From positions 1 through 46,661 of the forward strand of contig JASGUU010000086.1 in the NCBI GenBank assembly GCA_030057555.1: a stretch of 46,661 bases of DNA, given 5' to 3'. This DNA comes from Bacillota bacterium. Its GTDB lineage: Bacteria > Bacillota > Clostridia > Saccharofermentanales > Fastidiosipilaceae. Positions 24,131-33,050 of the stretch are shown here, in pieces. Numbering within the stretch: the stretch's first letter is position 1; every line of letters starts with the position of its first letter. Under the pieces are notes generated by a model. That model was not told the DNA's origin and made no database searches. It saw nothing but the letters and a program-made list of their open reading frames with translations. A program made the translations under genes and the position numbers.

Positions 24131-25069
24131 ATGAAGTCCGGATTGCGTTCCACCTTTCGCCGGCTGTCCCTGTTCCTGCTGCTGTGGCTGCTCGTGGGGC
24201 TGTCTGGGCGGCTGCTGGCCTTTCGTGTCGGGCTCAGTCTCACCCTCGAAGCGCCGGGACAGGTCAGTCAGGGTGAGCAGTTTGAAGTTCTGCTTTCAGT
24301 CGATGCGGATGTGGCCGCAGACGGCGGCAGTCTGCTGCTCTCCTATAATTCTGCCTGTTTCCGATATGATGGCACGCAGGCCGGTCCTGACACCAGCGTC
24401 AGTGTTACCGGAGGCGAAGGGCAACTGACACTGGTTTTTGGTCCGATCCCGAGTGGCGGGAAGCGTCTCGCCGTGCTGCTGATGACGGCTCAGGCGGTGG
24501 GCAGCGGCCGCTTTACGATCGAGAACAGCCGCTTTACGGCCGCAGGCGAAGAACTCGGCTCACCGGCGGCCGTGTACGCTTTTGTTGTTGCGGCCGAGAC
24601 GCCCGAGCCCCTGCCCGAACTGCCGACGGCGGCCCCGACCAGGCCCGATAACGGAGTGCCGACTGTGGAGACGGTGAAAGAGCTGCCGCAGGATCTGGAC
24701 GATCCGCTCCTGCCGGGCGACTCCACCCGGACCCGTGACAGCGGGCGCAGTTCCGACGGGATTCAGACGACAGGAACATCCGCTGCCGGAGCGGATGGGC
24801 AGCTGACCGATTCGCCCCTGGCACTGCCGGACGGCCGGACCCTGCGGTCGACCGCGCCCGCGCAACATGAGACAATAGAGGCGGAAGACCCACTGCCGGG
24901 AGATGTTCAAACCGCCCCCAGCCAGTCGCTTACGGAAAACCCGTATGAGGACGAAGAACTGCTCGCACTCGCTCAGCGTCTCGAGCGTATCGTCCCGCTC
25001 ATCCTGATCCCGCTCATCGTGCTGGTGGTCGCGCTGATCATCTGGCGTATCGTCCGCCGCCGTCCCTGA
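24131..25069 (+). CDS. Membrane-anchored protein with a cohesin-like domain
   Basis: 312 residues: N-terminal signal/anchor (about 12-30); a single beta-sandwich domain (about 34-154) resembling a cohesin (SLTLEAPGQVSQGEQFEVLLSVD, SLLLSYNSACFRYD, then LAVLLMTAQAVGSGRFTIEN); a Pro/Thr/Asp-rich linker of about 130 residues; and a C-terminal membrane helix (about 287-308) with a basic tail. Cohesins bind dockerins with calcium. The dockerin gene ends 21 nt upstream, so the simplest reading is that this protein holds the dockerin enzyme at the cell surface. The cohesin call is by pattern (strand spacing, hydrophobic rhythm) and not certain. The ribosome binding site is weak, suggesting coupling. 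Confidence 0.65.
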   Translation: MKSGLRSTFRRLSLFLLLWLLVGLSGRLLAFRVGLSLTLEAPGQVSQGEQFEVLLSVDADVAADGGSLLLSYNSACFRYDGTQAGPDTSVSVTGGEGQLTLVFGPIPSGGKRLAVLLMTAQAVGSGRFTIENSRFTAAGEELGSPAAVYAFVVAAETPEPLPELPTAAPTRPDNGVPTVETVKELPQDLDDPLLPGDSTRTRDSGRSSDGIQTTGTSAAGADGQLTDSPLALPDGRTLRSTAPAQHETIEAEDPLPGDVQTAPSQSLTENPYEDEELLALAQRLERIVPLILIPLIVLVVALIIWRIVRRRP

Positions 25070-25141
25070 GCAACCGGAAACACGGGAAAGTCGTATGATG
25101 TGGGCAGACCGTGCACCCAAGACACGATGGAGGTTCAAACC

Positions 25142-27205
25142 GTGAAACGTTCGTGGAGACGATTGATACCCCTGTTGGGACTGGTCCTTTTCATGACCAG
25201 TATCATGTCACTCTGGGCTCTGCGCCCCTATCTGGCTCATGCAGAAGAGATCGTAGAGCCGCAGCACCGCTTTGAGCTGATCCGCGTGACCCCGGAAGAG
25301 GCTGCGACCGAAGAATATGAGATCTACTTTGTGCCCGATCTGGAGGAAACCGACACAAAGGGTTTCGCTGTCCTCAAATTCAGCCTGGCGGTCAGTGATC
25401 TTGACCTTGAGGAGAGCTGGTTTACAGATCGCCTCGCTCCCACCTGCAATGTGAGTGAGGATAGCCCCGCTCTGACGATTGTCTGGGAAGCCAATACGGC
25501 AGATGACACCACCTATCTTAGAACCCGCACCAAACTGGGCAGGCTGACTTTCGAGCCGGCTGCGGAAAACGGGACGTTCTCTCTGTACGGTGCTGAAGGC
25601 TCGCTCAGCGATCTGACCACGGAGCCGCCGCTGGCGGAGGATGTCATACTTCCCGATACCTCCGTAAGCATAGGCGAATCGACGCCGACGACTTCGACGG
25701 AAGAGACGACGACCGGCGACGGGACCACCGACGACGGGACCACCGACGACGGGACCACCGACGAGGGCTCAACCACGTCCACCGACGAGGGAACGACCGA
25801 CGAGGGCTCGACCACGACCACCGACGAGGGAACGACCGACGAGGAGCCGACCACGGTCACAGAGGAAGAGACCACGACCACCGGGGAAGAAAGCACTACG
25901 ACCACGGAGGAGCCGGGCAGCGAGGAGACGACCACGACGACCGGGGAACCAGGTACCACGACATCAGAGGAAGAGACCACCACGACCAGCGACGAAGAGA
26001 CCACCCCCACCTCTGCGGAGCCGACCACCACGACCAGCGAGGAAGAGACCACCACGACATCCGGGGAAGAGACCACCACGACCGAGGCGCCGGGCACGAC
26101 GACCGAAGAACCGACCCCCACCACGACCGGGACGGATGAAACGACCAGCGAGGAGCTGACGACCACGACCAGCGAGGCTCCGACCACGACCAGCGAGGCC
26201 CCGACCACGCTGCCGACGACCACGCCGACGAGCACCCCGGCGCCGACCACGCCGCCTCCGCCAACCCCGACACCGACTCCTCCGATCGCGACGGCGCCGC
26301 CGCTGCCGACAATTCCGCCCATCCGTCCCTACATCACGCTGATGCTCAGTGACGCGGATCCCAACCGGCGGCCCTATGATGTCTATCATCCGGATGTTCT
26401 CGATGTCCCGGCCGGTTTCAGCGCCATCGAGCGTGAAGCCCCAGAAGGTCTCGTTGAGATCTGGTTCAGCGAATATACCCTGCAGACCCTGCTCTATGCA
26501 GCACCGCCGAACCGCCTGCCAACCTTCCATATCTACGATATGGTCAACGCGAGAGTCTATGACTACTATGCGCCCTTCGAGGCTGTCTTCGACGGGCAGC
26601 GCTTCACGGTCATTCCGATTGACGGCGATGTCCGGGTGCCGGAAACGTTTACGATCCGTGGCCTGCTGGTAGGCGGCAATCCGACCAGTGTCCTCGCCAG
26701 CAACACATATCCGGATGTCTATATCCTGCAGCTCATCAACTCCGAGGGTCGCCGCGGTGTCTATACCTACCGCCCGAATGCCCCCGAGGGCCAGCGGCTG
26801 ACAGAGGGATTGGATGACTTTGCCGCCCCGCTCACAACGACGACAGAGCCGGTTGTGACTTTCAGCAGTGCGGCGGTGACAGACGGTACAGTGATGCAGC
26901 GTCCTCTTGATGAAAAGCAGAATTCCGGGCTGCTGTCCGCTCTCGCCAATGCGCCCCTCGTCCTGATCGCCATCATTGCCTTCATTCTGGTTGCCATCCT
27001 TGTCGTGGTCATCATCCTCATCAACCGCCGTCAGACGCAGACTGCCCGTGTTGAGGATCTGCGCCGCGGCAGCCAGTACGGCAGCGCCTGGCGGGTGGAA
27101 CCGCCGCCCACTGCGCGTCCCCGCAGAACGGTCGGCAAGCCCGGTTCCGATGCCGCGCCGGACGGCCGTACGGAGCGGGGCTTCCAGTCGGACGATCGAC
27201 TCTAG
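25142..27205 (+). CDS. Membrane-anchored surface protein with Thr/Glu-rich stalk
   Basis: 687 residues from a GTG preceded by GGAGGT. It has a signal peptide (1 to about 33, ending AHAEE) and an N-terminal beta-rich domain (about 36-170). A long low-complexity stalk follows (about 177-393) of TTTSEEET/TDEGTT repeats passing into a Pro/Thr stretch. After a second extracellular domain (about 395-575, unfamiliar, starting PYITLMLSDADPNRRPYDVY) come a membrane helix (about 604-630) and a cytoplasmic basic tail of about 57 residues. The N-terminal domain has the size and LGRLTFEPAAENGTFSL pattern of a degenerate cohesin, but this is weak. It follows the cohesin gene by 72 nt on the same strand and probably belongs to the same surface assembly. 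Confidence 0.7.
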   Translation: MKRSWRRLIPLLGLVLFMTSIMSLWALRPYLAHAEEIVEPQHRFELIRVTPEEAATEEYEIYFVPDLEETDTKGFAVLKFSLAVSDLDLEESWFTDRLAPTCNVSEDSPALTIVWEANTADDTTYLRTRTKLGRLTFEPAAENGTFSLYGAEGSLSDLTTEPPLAEDVILPDTSVSIGESTPTTSTEETTTGDGTTDDGTTDDGTTDEGSTTSTDEGTTDEGSTTTTDEGTTDEEPTTVTEEETTTTGEESTTTTEEPGSEETTTTTGEPGTTTSEEETTTTSDEETTPTSAEPTTTTSEEETTTTSGEETTTTEAPGTTTEEPTPTTTGTDETTSEELTTTTSEAPTTTSEAPTTLPTTTPTSTPAPTTPPPPTPTPTPPIATAPPLPTIPPIRPYITLMLSDADPNRRPYDVYHPDVLDVPAGFSAIEREAPEGLVEIWFSEYTLQTLLYAAPPNRLPTFHIYDMVNARVYDYYAPFEAVFDGQRFTVIPIDGDVRVPETFTIRGLLVGGNPTSVLASNTYPDVYILQLINSEGRRGVYTYRPNAPEGQRLTEGLDDFAAPLTTTTEPVVTFSSAAVTDGTVMQRPLDEKQNSGLLSALANAPLVLIAIIAFILVAILVVVIILINRRQTQTARVEDLRRGSQYGSAWRVEPPPTARPRRTVGKPGSDAAPDGRTERGFQSDDRL
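25672..26322 (+). repeat. Coding low-complexity repeats (Thr/Glu/Ser stalk)
   Basis: The stalk region is built of short direct repeats at DNA level, for example GACGGGACCACCGAC in tandem with 15-bp period near 25719-25765, and repeated units around GAGGGAACGACCGAC. Such repeats can change copy number by slippage, so stalk length may vary between strains. The peptide is likely extended and possibly glycosylated. Confidence 0.8.
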
Positions 27206-27207
27206 CG

Positions 27208-27999
27208 ATGAGGGGCCGAACCGGCTGCGGTCGGATCCCCGGTTATGCGGCGTCTGCGCTGGCCTACGCCTGCATTGCCCTGCCCGCTCTGGGCGCGGCT
27301 GAATCACTGAGTTCCGCCCGCATCTATGGCACGAGCGCCCTCGCGGCGCTCGCTGTCGTCGTCCTGCTGGCGGCGGACTTCTTCCGGCTGGGCCGCCCCG
27401 AACGTGTGCTGCTTCTGCTGCTGCGCCTCGGCTGCAGTGCCGGCGGCGTGTTCGTCTCGAGCTACTATGCCCTTGACCGCCTGGATCTTCCGGCTGTGCC
27501 CGTCATTGTCCTGACGGCCGTTCTGCTCTTTGCGGGACAGCTCCTGCTCAGCCGCATTCCGGTCGAGACGCTGCTCTATCTCGTCTTTGGCCTGCTGACG
27601 ACCGTGGTCGCCATCGGTTCGTTCAACCTCGTCAACTGGCTGCTGTACGGCACGATACTGGGCGGCGGCGACAGCTGGGGCTGGTTTGTGCCGAAGCTGG
27701 TGTCGTGGACGGCGGCGGTGCTCTTTGCCTTCTGGACCAATCGGCGCTGGGTTTTCTACGGCCGCGGTCACTGGTTTCGGGAACTTCTGACCTTCGCCGC
27801 CGGGCGCCTCGCGAGCGGTCTGATTATTGAATTTGCCGGGCTCTATGTGCTGGAGAATCTCATCGGAATGCCGCGCGACCTGGCCAATCTCTTGACAGCT
27901 CTCCTTGTCGTTATCGTAAACTATTTCTTTAGCCGCTTTGTGGTGTTCCGCCGTCATGCGGATGAGCGGAGTCCGCGGCGACAAAAGGAGACTCTATGA
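27208..27999 (+). CDS. GtrA-like membrane protein with N-terminal extension
   Basis: 263 residues. The last ~145 residues form a four-helix GtrA domain (LLYLVFGLLTTVVAIGSFNL, AFWTNRRWVF, and the closing NYFFSRFVVFRR). The first ~115 residues add three or four further hydrophobic segments not seen in ordinary 120-150-residue GtrA proteins. GtrA-type proteins are thought to move lipid-linked sugars or related polyprenyl carriers. The ATG at 27208 directly follows the previous stop and has no good ribosome binding site, so a later start is possible. The stop overlaps the folC ATG. Confidence 0.75.
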   Translation: MRGRTGCGRIPGYAASALAYACIALPALGAAESLSSARIYGTSALAALAVVVLLAADFFRLGRPERVLLLLLRLGCSAGGVFVSSYYALDRLDLPAVPVIVLTAVLLFAGQLLLSRIPVETLLYLVFGLLTTVVAIGSFNLVNWLLYGTILGGGDSWGWFVPKLVSWTAAVLFAFWTNRRWVFYGRGHWFRELLTFAAGRLASGLIIEFAGLYVLENLIGMPRDLANLLTALLVVIVNYFFSRFVVFRRHADERSPRRQKETL

Positions 28000-29399
28000 C
28001 GTATGCGGAGGTACTGGTTTATCTCGAGAAAAGCTGGCGCTTTGGCAGCCGGCTCGGCCTCGAGCGCATCCGTGGCCTCTGTGCCGGCCTCGGTGACCCC
28101 CAGACCCGCTATCCGGTGGTCCATGTCGCCGGTACCAATGGGAAGGGCTCAACCGCCACCATGATTGCGAGCATCCTCGCGGCCTCGGGGCGGCGTGTCG
28201 GCATTTTCACCTCGCCCTATCTCGAGCGCTTTACGGATCGAATCCGTGTGCTCGACGGCCCCCGGGACCTCGAGCGTCGCCTCCGGGATTCCGCCTGCGG
28301 TGAGATCACGCCGGACGAGGTCGCCACGATTTTCAGCGAAGTGGTGGCCACCGACAGGGCGAATCAGGCAGCGGGCGCCGAAGCAGCCACCGAATTTGAG
28401 CTGATCACGGCCATGGGTCTCGAGCACTTTGCCCGCAAAGCATGCGATGCCGTCGTTCTCGAAGTCGGCCTCGGCGGAGACCTCGATTCGACGAATGTCA
28501 TCCCGCCTCCGCGCGTTGCCGTCATCACAGCGCTCGGCTACGATCATCAGGACCGCCTCGGAAGCACGATGTACGATATCGCCCGGGCCAAGGCCGGCAT
28601 CATCAAAGCCGGCACGGAGCGCGTCATTCTCTACGATCCCAACGTGGCCGCCGCGACGGCCGGCGACGCCTTCGCCATTCTCGACACCGTCGCCACGCGC
28701 GCATCCCGTCTCGGTGTGCCGCTCGATGTCGTCGGCCGCGAGCTGATCCGTGAGCTCGACAGCGGTCTCGGCGGACAGTGCTTTCAGCTGCGCGGTCTGG
28801 AGGAGCCGTTTGCGATGCGCCTCGTCGGTGAAACACAGCTGCTGAATGCCGCCGTCGCCGTCCATGCCGCCCTGGCCTTCGATCCCGGGCTCGGCCACCG
28901 GCCGGCTCTCCATGACGGCCTGCGCCTCGCCTGCTGGCCCGGTCGCTTCGAACTCGTGGCACGGGGCCCGGATACGATTGTCGACGGCGCCCACAACCCC
29001 CAGGCCATCCGCGCCCTGGTGGACAGCTGCCTGAAGTATCTGGACGGCCGCCCCCTGGTCGTGGTGAACGGTGTGCTGGGGGACAAGGACACCCGGACGA
29101 TGGCCCGGCTCTTCTACGGCGATCGGCGCCTTGATCTGCGGGCGGTGATCGCGACCCAGCCCACGAATCCCCGAGCGCTGCCGGCAGCCGCGCTGGCCGA
29201 CACCATACGGGCTCATCTGCATGACGATCCGGCCCGGATTCCGGTCGAGGTGCTGCCTGGAAGCGGCGCCGCGCTGCGCCGGGCACGCGGGCTGGCCGTG
29301 GCGATCGGGGAGGAGGCTGCCGTGCTGTGCATGGGCTCTCTCTATCTCGTGAGCGAGCTGCGCCCGCTGCTGCTGGAGGCTGCCGATGCGCTGGCGTGA
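27996..29399 (+). CDS. folC: Folylpolyglutamate synthase / dihydrofolate synthase
   Basis: 467 residues, Mur-ligase fold, cytoplasmic. FolC adds glutamate to folates and, in many bacteria, also makes dihydrofolate from dihydropteroate. Visible: P-loop VHVAGTNGKGSTATM at about 42-56; TSPYLERFTDRI; VLEVGLGGDLDSTNV; and ITALGYDHQDRLGSTMYDIARAKAGIIK, with the usual His and carbamylated-Lys region. The C-terminal domain includes GPDTIVDGAHNPQAI. AAAGGAG precedes the ATG, which overlaps the GtrA-like gene. The downstream gene overlaps its end by 14 nt. Confidence 0.93.
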   Translation: MTYAEVLVYLEKSWRFGSRLGLERIRGLCAGLGDPQTRYPVVHVAGTNGKGSTATMIASILAASGRRVGIFTSPYLERFTDRIRVLDGPRDLERRLRDSACGEITPDEVATIFSEVVATDRANQAAGAEAATEFELITAMGLEHFARKACDAVVLEVGLGGDLDSTNVIPPPRVAVITALGYDHQDRLGSTMYDIARAKAGIIKAGTERVILYDPNVAAATAGDAFAILDTVATRASRLGVPLDVVGRELIRELDSGLGGQCFQLRGLEEPFAMRLVGETQLLNAAVAVHAALAFDPGLGHRPALHDGLRLACWPGRFELVARGPDTIVDGAHNPQAIRALVDSCLKYLDGRPLVVVNGVLGDKDTRTMARLFYGDRRLDLRAVIATQPTNPRALPAAALADTIRAHLHDDPARIPVEVLPGSGAALRRARGLAVAIGEEAAVLCMGSLYLVSELRPLLLEAADALA

Positions 29400-30063
29400 T
29401 GAGATCCTGAATTTCACGGCGCTCGATCCGGACGAGGTCCGCGATTTTGCGGGTCCCTCGCTGAAGGCCGATGCCGTCGCCCGCTACAACCGCTGCATTG
29501 AGCAGATCGCGTCCGACTCCATTGATGTGGCCTCGATCGCCCTGCGCCAGCTCGCGACGGCGCTGCCCGACTTCACCGAGGCGGTGCTGCTCTCGGCCTG
29601 CTGCCAGATGCTCTGGGGCGATGCCGCGACGGCGGTCGCCATGCTCAGGCGCCTCGAAGGCGCGACGCATCTCGACGAAGCGGAACGTTTCACCACCGAA
29701 CGCTACCTGCGGGCGGCCGAGGAGGCCCAGCGCCAGCTCGAACGCCAGAATCCCGTCTCGCGTGCGAGCGGGCGCCTGCCGCGGATCCCGGATCAGGATG
29801 ACTTCGGCAGCCGGCGCACGAGCGAGCTGCCCTCGTTCGGCCAGCTGGTCGAGACGAGTGTGGCGGGGCGTAAGCTCGAGATTGCCAGCCGCGAGGAGCA
29901 GGCCGAGATCTGGCAGCTCGAGAACGGACCGCACATCGGGACGCCTTTGAAGCGTGTGCCCAGCATCGGGCGCCAGCGCCTCGAGGCCCTGCTCGTGCTG
30001 CTCGTGATCGTGGTGGCGGTCGCGGCTTTGATCCTCTGGCTGCTGAAGCGCTTCGGTCGCTGA
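29386..30063 (+). CDS. Tail-anchored protein of unknown function, TPR-like
   Basis: 225 residues. The N-terminal ~120 residues are helical, with alternating short helices (AVARYNRCIEQIA, IALRQLATALPDFTEAVLLSACC, AAVAMLRRLEG) like two or three tetratricopeptide repeats. A charged linker follows. The C-terminus is one membrane helix (about 200-220) with a short basic end, so the bulk faces the cytoplasm. TGGAGG lies 6 nt before the ATG, inside the end of folC, so the two are coupled. No specific family was recognised. Confidence 0.7.
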   Translation: MRWRDEILNFTALDPDEVRDFAGPSLKADAVARYNRCIEQIASDSIDVASIALRQLATALPDFTEAVLLSACCQMLWGDAATAVAMLRRLEGATHLDEAERFTTERYLRAAEEAQRQLERQNPVSRASGRLPRIPDQDDFGSRRTSELPSFGQLVETSVAGRKLEIASREEQAEIWQLENGPHIGTPLKRVPSIGRQRLEALLVLLVIVVAVAALILWLLKRFGR

Positions 30064-30086
30064 CAGCTCGAATCGAAAGGATGGCT

Positions 30087-32375
30087 ATGCATTACATCAG
30101 TACCCGCGGCGATACGAGCCGCTTCACGGCCGCCGAGGCCATCTGCCTGGGTCAGGCCCCCGACGGTGGCCTGCTGGTGCCCGAGAGCATTCCGCATCTC
30201 GATGCCGCCGAACTGGAGAAACTGCGCGAGTCGGGCTACAGCGACCGCGTCGCCCTGATCCTGGAGAAGTATCTGACGGATTTCAGCTCCGACGAGCTGC
30301 ACGAGGCCTGCCGCGCCGCCTACGACAGCGGCAGCTTCGACGGCGAGCCGGCGCCGTTGCGGCGCATTAATCCCTACGGCCGGCGTTCCTGGCTGCTCGA
30401 GCTCTGGCACGGGCCCACTGCAGCGTTCAAGGACATGGCCCTGCAGCTGCTGCCGCAGCTGATGGTGCGGGCGGCCCGGAAGCTCGGTCTGGGACGGGAG
30501 CTGTGCATACTCGCGGCAACCAGCGGCGATACAGGGAAGGCGGCGCTTGAGGGTTTCCGCGATGTGCCGGGAACGAGCTGCATCGTCTTCTATCCTGCAG
30601 AGGGTGTGTCGCCGGCCCAGGAGCTGCAGATGCGGACGACACCGGGAGAGACTGTCGCCGTGGTCGCGGTCGAGGGTTCGTTCGACGATGCGCAGCGGGG
30701 CGTGAAGGAGCTCTTTGCCAATCAGGAGCTCGCAGCCGAGCTCGCTGCCCGGGGACGCATGCTTTCGTCGGCGAACTCGATCAACTGGGGCCGTCTCGTC
30801 GCCCAGATCGCTTACTACTGGTCGAGCTATGCCGAGCTGCTGCAGCGGGGCGAGATTACACCCGACGAGGCCGTGAATTTCGTCGTGCCGACGGGTAATT
30901 TCGGCAACATTCTGGCGGCCTGGTACGCGCGGGAGATGGGACTGCCTGTCGGACGCCTGGTCCTGGCGTCGAATCGCAACAAGGTCCTGAGCGATTTCCT
31001 CGGCAGCGGGGTCTACGATCGCCGCCGCGAATTCCATACCACCATCGCCCCGTCCATGGACATCCTCGTGTCCAGCAATCTCGAGCGCCTGCTCTTTGAG
31101 CTGACCGGACGCGATGCCGGACGGGTCGCGGGCTGGATGCAGAGCCTCGCGGAGGAGGGTGTCTACGAGGTCGGCCCGGGCGTTCTGGAGCGCCTGCAGC
31201 GGCTTTTTGTCGGTGGCCATGCGGACGATGCCGCCATCGCCAGGACGATCCGCGATGTCTACGACGAGACGGATCTCGTCATCGATCCGCACACGGCGGT
31301 TGGCTTCAATGTCTACGAGCGCTATCTGCGCCGCTCCCAGGATGAGGCGCCGGTGGTCTTTGTCTCGACGGCGAGCCCGTTCAAGTTTGCCGAGGATGTG
31401 ATGAACGCGCTGACCACGAGCCGGCCCCAGGCCCCTCAGCGTGGCGGGCGCGAGCGGCCGGAAGAAGGACGCAGTGGGCGGCTGCGGCGTGATGAGCGGC
31501 GCCGGGGCGACGAGCGGGGGGAGGGGCGGCGCGCCTCTGCAGGCCGCCGTGGCCAGACGGCTGCCCGCCGTGTAGTCAGCGGCTTCCGCGACGCCGACGG
31601 GGCGATGATCGCCGATCAGAAAGAGTCGGAAACCCAGACACGCAGCAGACGTGGCGGGCGGCGGCGCAGCGGTCGCCAGCGGACCGCCGAGCAGGGTGAG
31701 ACGGCCCCGCCGCGGCCGAAGAAGAGTGTCGAGAAGTCAGCCGCGAAAACCGAGGCTGTCGGGGACGGTGCGCGCGGGGGCAGCAGCCGTCGCCGCGGGC
31801 GCGGGCGGCGGCGCAGCGGTGGTAGCAGGCGCAGCAGTGACAGCGAGAGGCGCTCCGAAGGTCAGACGATGGCGCTGGCAATGAGCAGCGGGGAGCGTCT
31901 GGAACTTGAGATGCGGGGGGATGAGATGCACGTGGTCTATGACAGCCTGCAGGACGCCGGCAATGCGCCTGTGTCCTCCGAAGCCCGGCGCACCGAAGAA
32001 TTCTTCGCGGACCAGCGCGGCGAAACCCTACCGGGTGCGGTCTACGAGGTTGACGAGAGCATTGACCCGGATACGATCGAGCTGCCGGAGACGGATCTCG
32101 ACCGCATGCTGGCCGAATACGCGGCGCTCGCCAGAGAGAAGAAGCCCGATCTCGCGCCGATAGAGGCCCTCGCGGATGAGAGCGGGATGGCAGTTCCCTT
32201 TGGCCTTGACCGTCTGGAGCTGCGCGGCAGACGGCCCTACATCCGCATCAGGCCGGACGAGATGGAGCGGGTCGTACGGGCCCTTCTGCTGGAAGGGAAG
32301 AGCGAGGAAGAGCTTTCAACCGAACCGCCGCAGGAGGAAGCCGGGGAGCTGGAGCCCTGGATCACATCACTCTAG
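30087..32375 (+). CDS. thrC: Threonine synthase with a large disordered insertion
   Basis: 762 residues; ordinary clostridial ThrC has about 495. It converts O-phosphohomoserine to threonine using pyridoxal phosphate. The catalytic domain is complete: MHYISTRG start, cofactor lysine in HGPTAAFKDMA (about Lys115), phosphate loop TSGDTGKAAL, and VPTGNFGNILAAWYA. After ASPFKFAEDVMNAL (about 440) the family normally continues for about 50 residues. Here roughly 245 residues intervene (about 445-688): an Arg/Gly/Ser-rich part (RRGGRRRSGRQR, RRGRGRRRSGGSRRSS) then an acidic part. The expected C-terminus resumes at PIEALADESGMAVPFGLDRL. The ATG at 30087 has AAAGGA at proper distance and gives the family N-terminus. 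A strong terminator follows at 32507. Confidence 0.92.
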   Translation: MHYISTRGDTSRFTAAEAICLGQAPDGGLLVPESIPHLDAAELEKLRESGYSDRVALILEKYLTDFSSDELHEACRAAYDSGSFDGEPAPLRRINPYGRRSWLLELWHGPTAAFKDMALQLLPQLMVRAARKLGLGRELCILAATSGDTGKAALEGFRDVPGTSCIVFYPAEGVSPAQELQMRTTPGETVAVVAVEGSFDDAQRGVKELFANQELAAELAARGRMLSSANSINWGRLVAQIAYYWSSYAELLQRGEITPDEAVNFVVPTGNFGNILAAWYAREMGLPVGRLVLASNRNKVLSDFLGSGVYDRRREFHTTIAPSMDILVSSNLERLLFELTGRDAGRVAGWMQSLAEEGVYEVGPGVLERLQRLFVGGHADDAAIARTIRDVYDETDLVIDPHTAVGFNVYERYLRRSQDEAPVVFVSTASPFKFAEDVMNALTTSRPQAPQRGGRERPEEGRSGRLRRDERRRGDERGEGRRASAGRRGQTAARRVVSGFRDADGAMIADQKESETQTRSRRGGRRRSGRQRTAEQGETAPPRPKKSVEKSAAKTEAVGDGARGGSSRRRGRGRRRSGGSRRSSDSERRSEGQTMALAMSSGERLELEMRGDEMHVVYDSLQDAGNAPVSSEARRTEEFFADQRGETLPGAVYEVDESIDPDTIELPETDLDRMLAEYAALAREKKPDLAPIEALADESGMAVPFGLDRLELRGRRPYIRIRPDEMERVVRALLLEGKSEEELSTEPPQEEAGELEPWITSL

Positions 32376-32506
32376 GAGAAATGTCACATTCGTTCATATT
32401 TCCTGCAGAGTGAGACCATATTTTCCTGCCATACTGGGGACGAACAAGAAGAACGGTGCCGGCGGCACGACAGCGACTCTTTTTCATTACCTTCCTCCAA
32501 GAGTGG

Positions 32507-32543
32507 GAATCCCGAGAGTAGTGGCTCGGGATTCTCGCTTTTT
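32507..32543 (+). terminator. Rho-independent terminator after thrC
   Basis: GAATCCCGAG (32507-32516) pairs perfectly with CTCGGGATTC (32525-32534) around an 8-nt loop, followed by TCGCTTTTT. It lies about 130 nt past the stop. Confidence 0.9.
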
Positions 32544-32670
32544 ATGCAGCTTTTGACTGTTGCTGCAGGGTGCCGGTCGCCCTGGCCGCGAAGGTTGATG
32601 CTTTGGCCGGCCGCTGGCTCCCGGTGCCCGAGACAGCGGGCCACGAAGCAGTGTTTTTCATTTTTCGTAC

Positions 32671-32750
32671 CCCTGACCGGCAACGGGTCTCCGGTAGTCA
32701 AGATGGGCCCCAGACCCTAATCATTTTTGTCTATGTTCCTGTTTTAATCG
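32671..32750. repeat. Degenerate copy of the 71-bp hairpin repeat
   Basis: Elements found in the intact array downstream recur in the same order: TGACC near 32674, GGTAGTCAAGATG (compare GTGGTCAAGATG), then CTAATCATTTTTGT (compare CAAATCATTTTTTGG) and CCTGTTTTAATCG (compare CTCGTTTTGACC). Many positions have drifted, so this is an old or diverged unit lying about 420 bp before the intact array, on the other side of the decayed gene fragment. Confidence 0.5.
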
Positions 32751-32799
32751 CCCGATTCCAGCATCAGCCACAGACTTCAGCATTCCTGATGTGTATCTG

Positions 32800-33050
32800 T
32801 CATTTCAGCCCCGGCCTGTGAAACTGATAGGGGTGCACGTCATATTGGTCGGGACGGGTGAGACCTTTTTCCAGCCACTCCTCAAAGGCCTGAAACAGCG
32901 AAGTTTTCGCGTAGCCGGCATGCAGGTATATGAAAGATCTCTTCTCCCATTGCCTGCGTAGCGATCAACCTCGCAAACTGCCGGAAAGTGAATGGTATGC
33001 GACAGAATGTCGAGCGACGAGGCTGACAGGCACGACCTGGCACTTTTCAG
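32800..33050 (-). pseudogene. Decayed gene fragment, family unknown
   Basis: On the minus strand the last 46 codons before the stop at 32800-32802 read like real protein (YLHAGYAKTSLFQAFEEW, then EKGLTRPDQYDVHPYQFHRP). The same frame meets a stop at 32965-32967. A different frame just upstream is also protein-like (TFRQFARLIATQAMGEEIF). Joined by one frameshift near 32941 the two would make a continuous C-terminus. No start codon with a ribosome binding site was found upstream, so this looks like the remains of a gene. I do not recognise the family. Confidence 0.4.

Noticed and set aside
25513-26322. 269-residue minus-strand frame rich in Val and Ser
   Set aside because: It is the mirror of the Thr/Glu stalk repeats and has no start signal.
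32384-32701. 105-codon minus-strand frame after thrC
   Set aside because: It runs through the thrC terminator hairpin and has no ribosome binding site or protein-like pattern.
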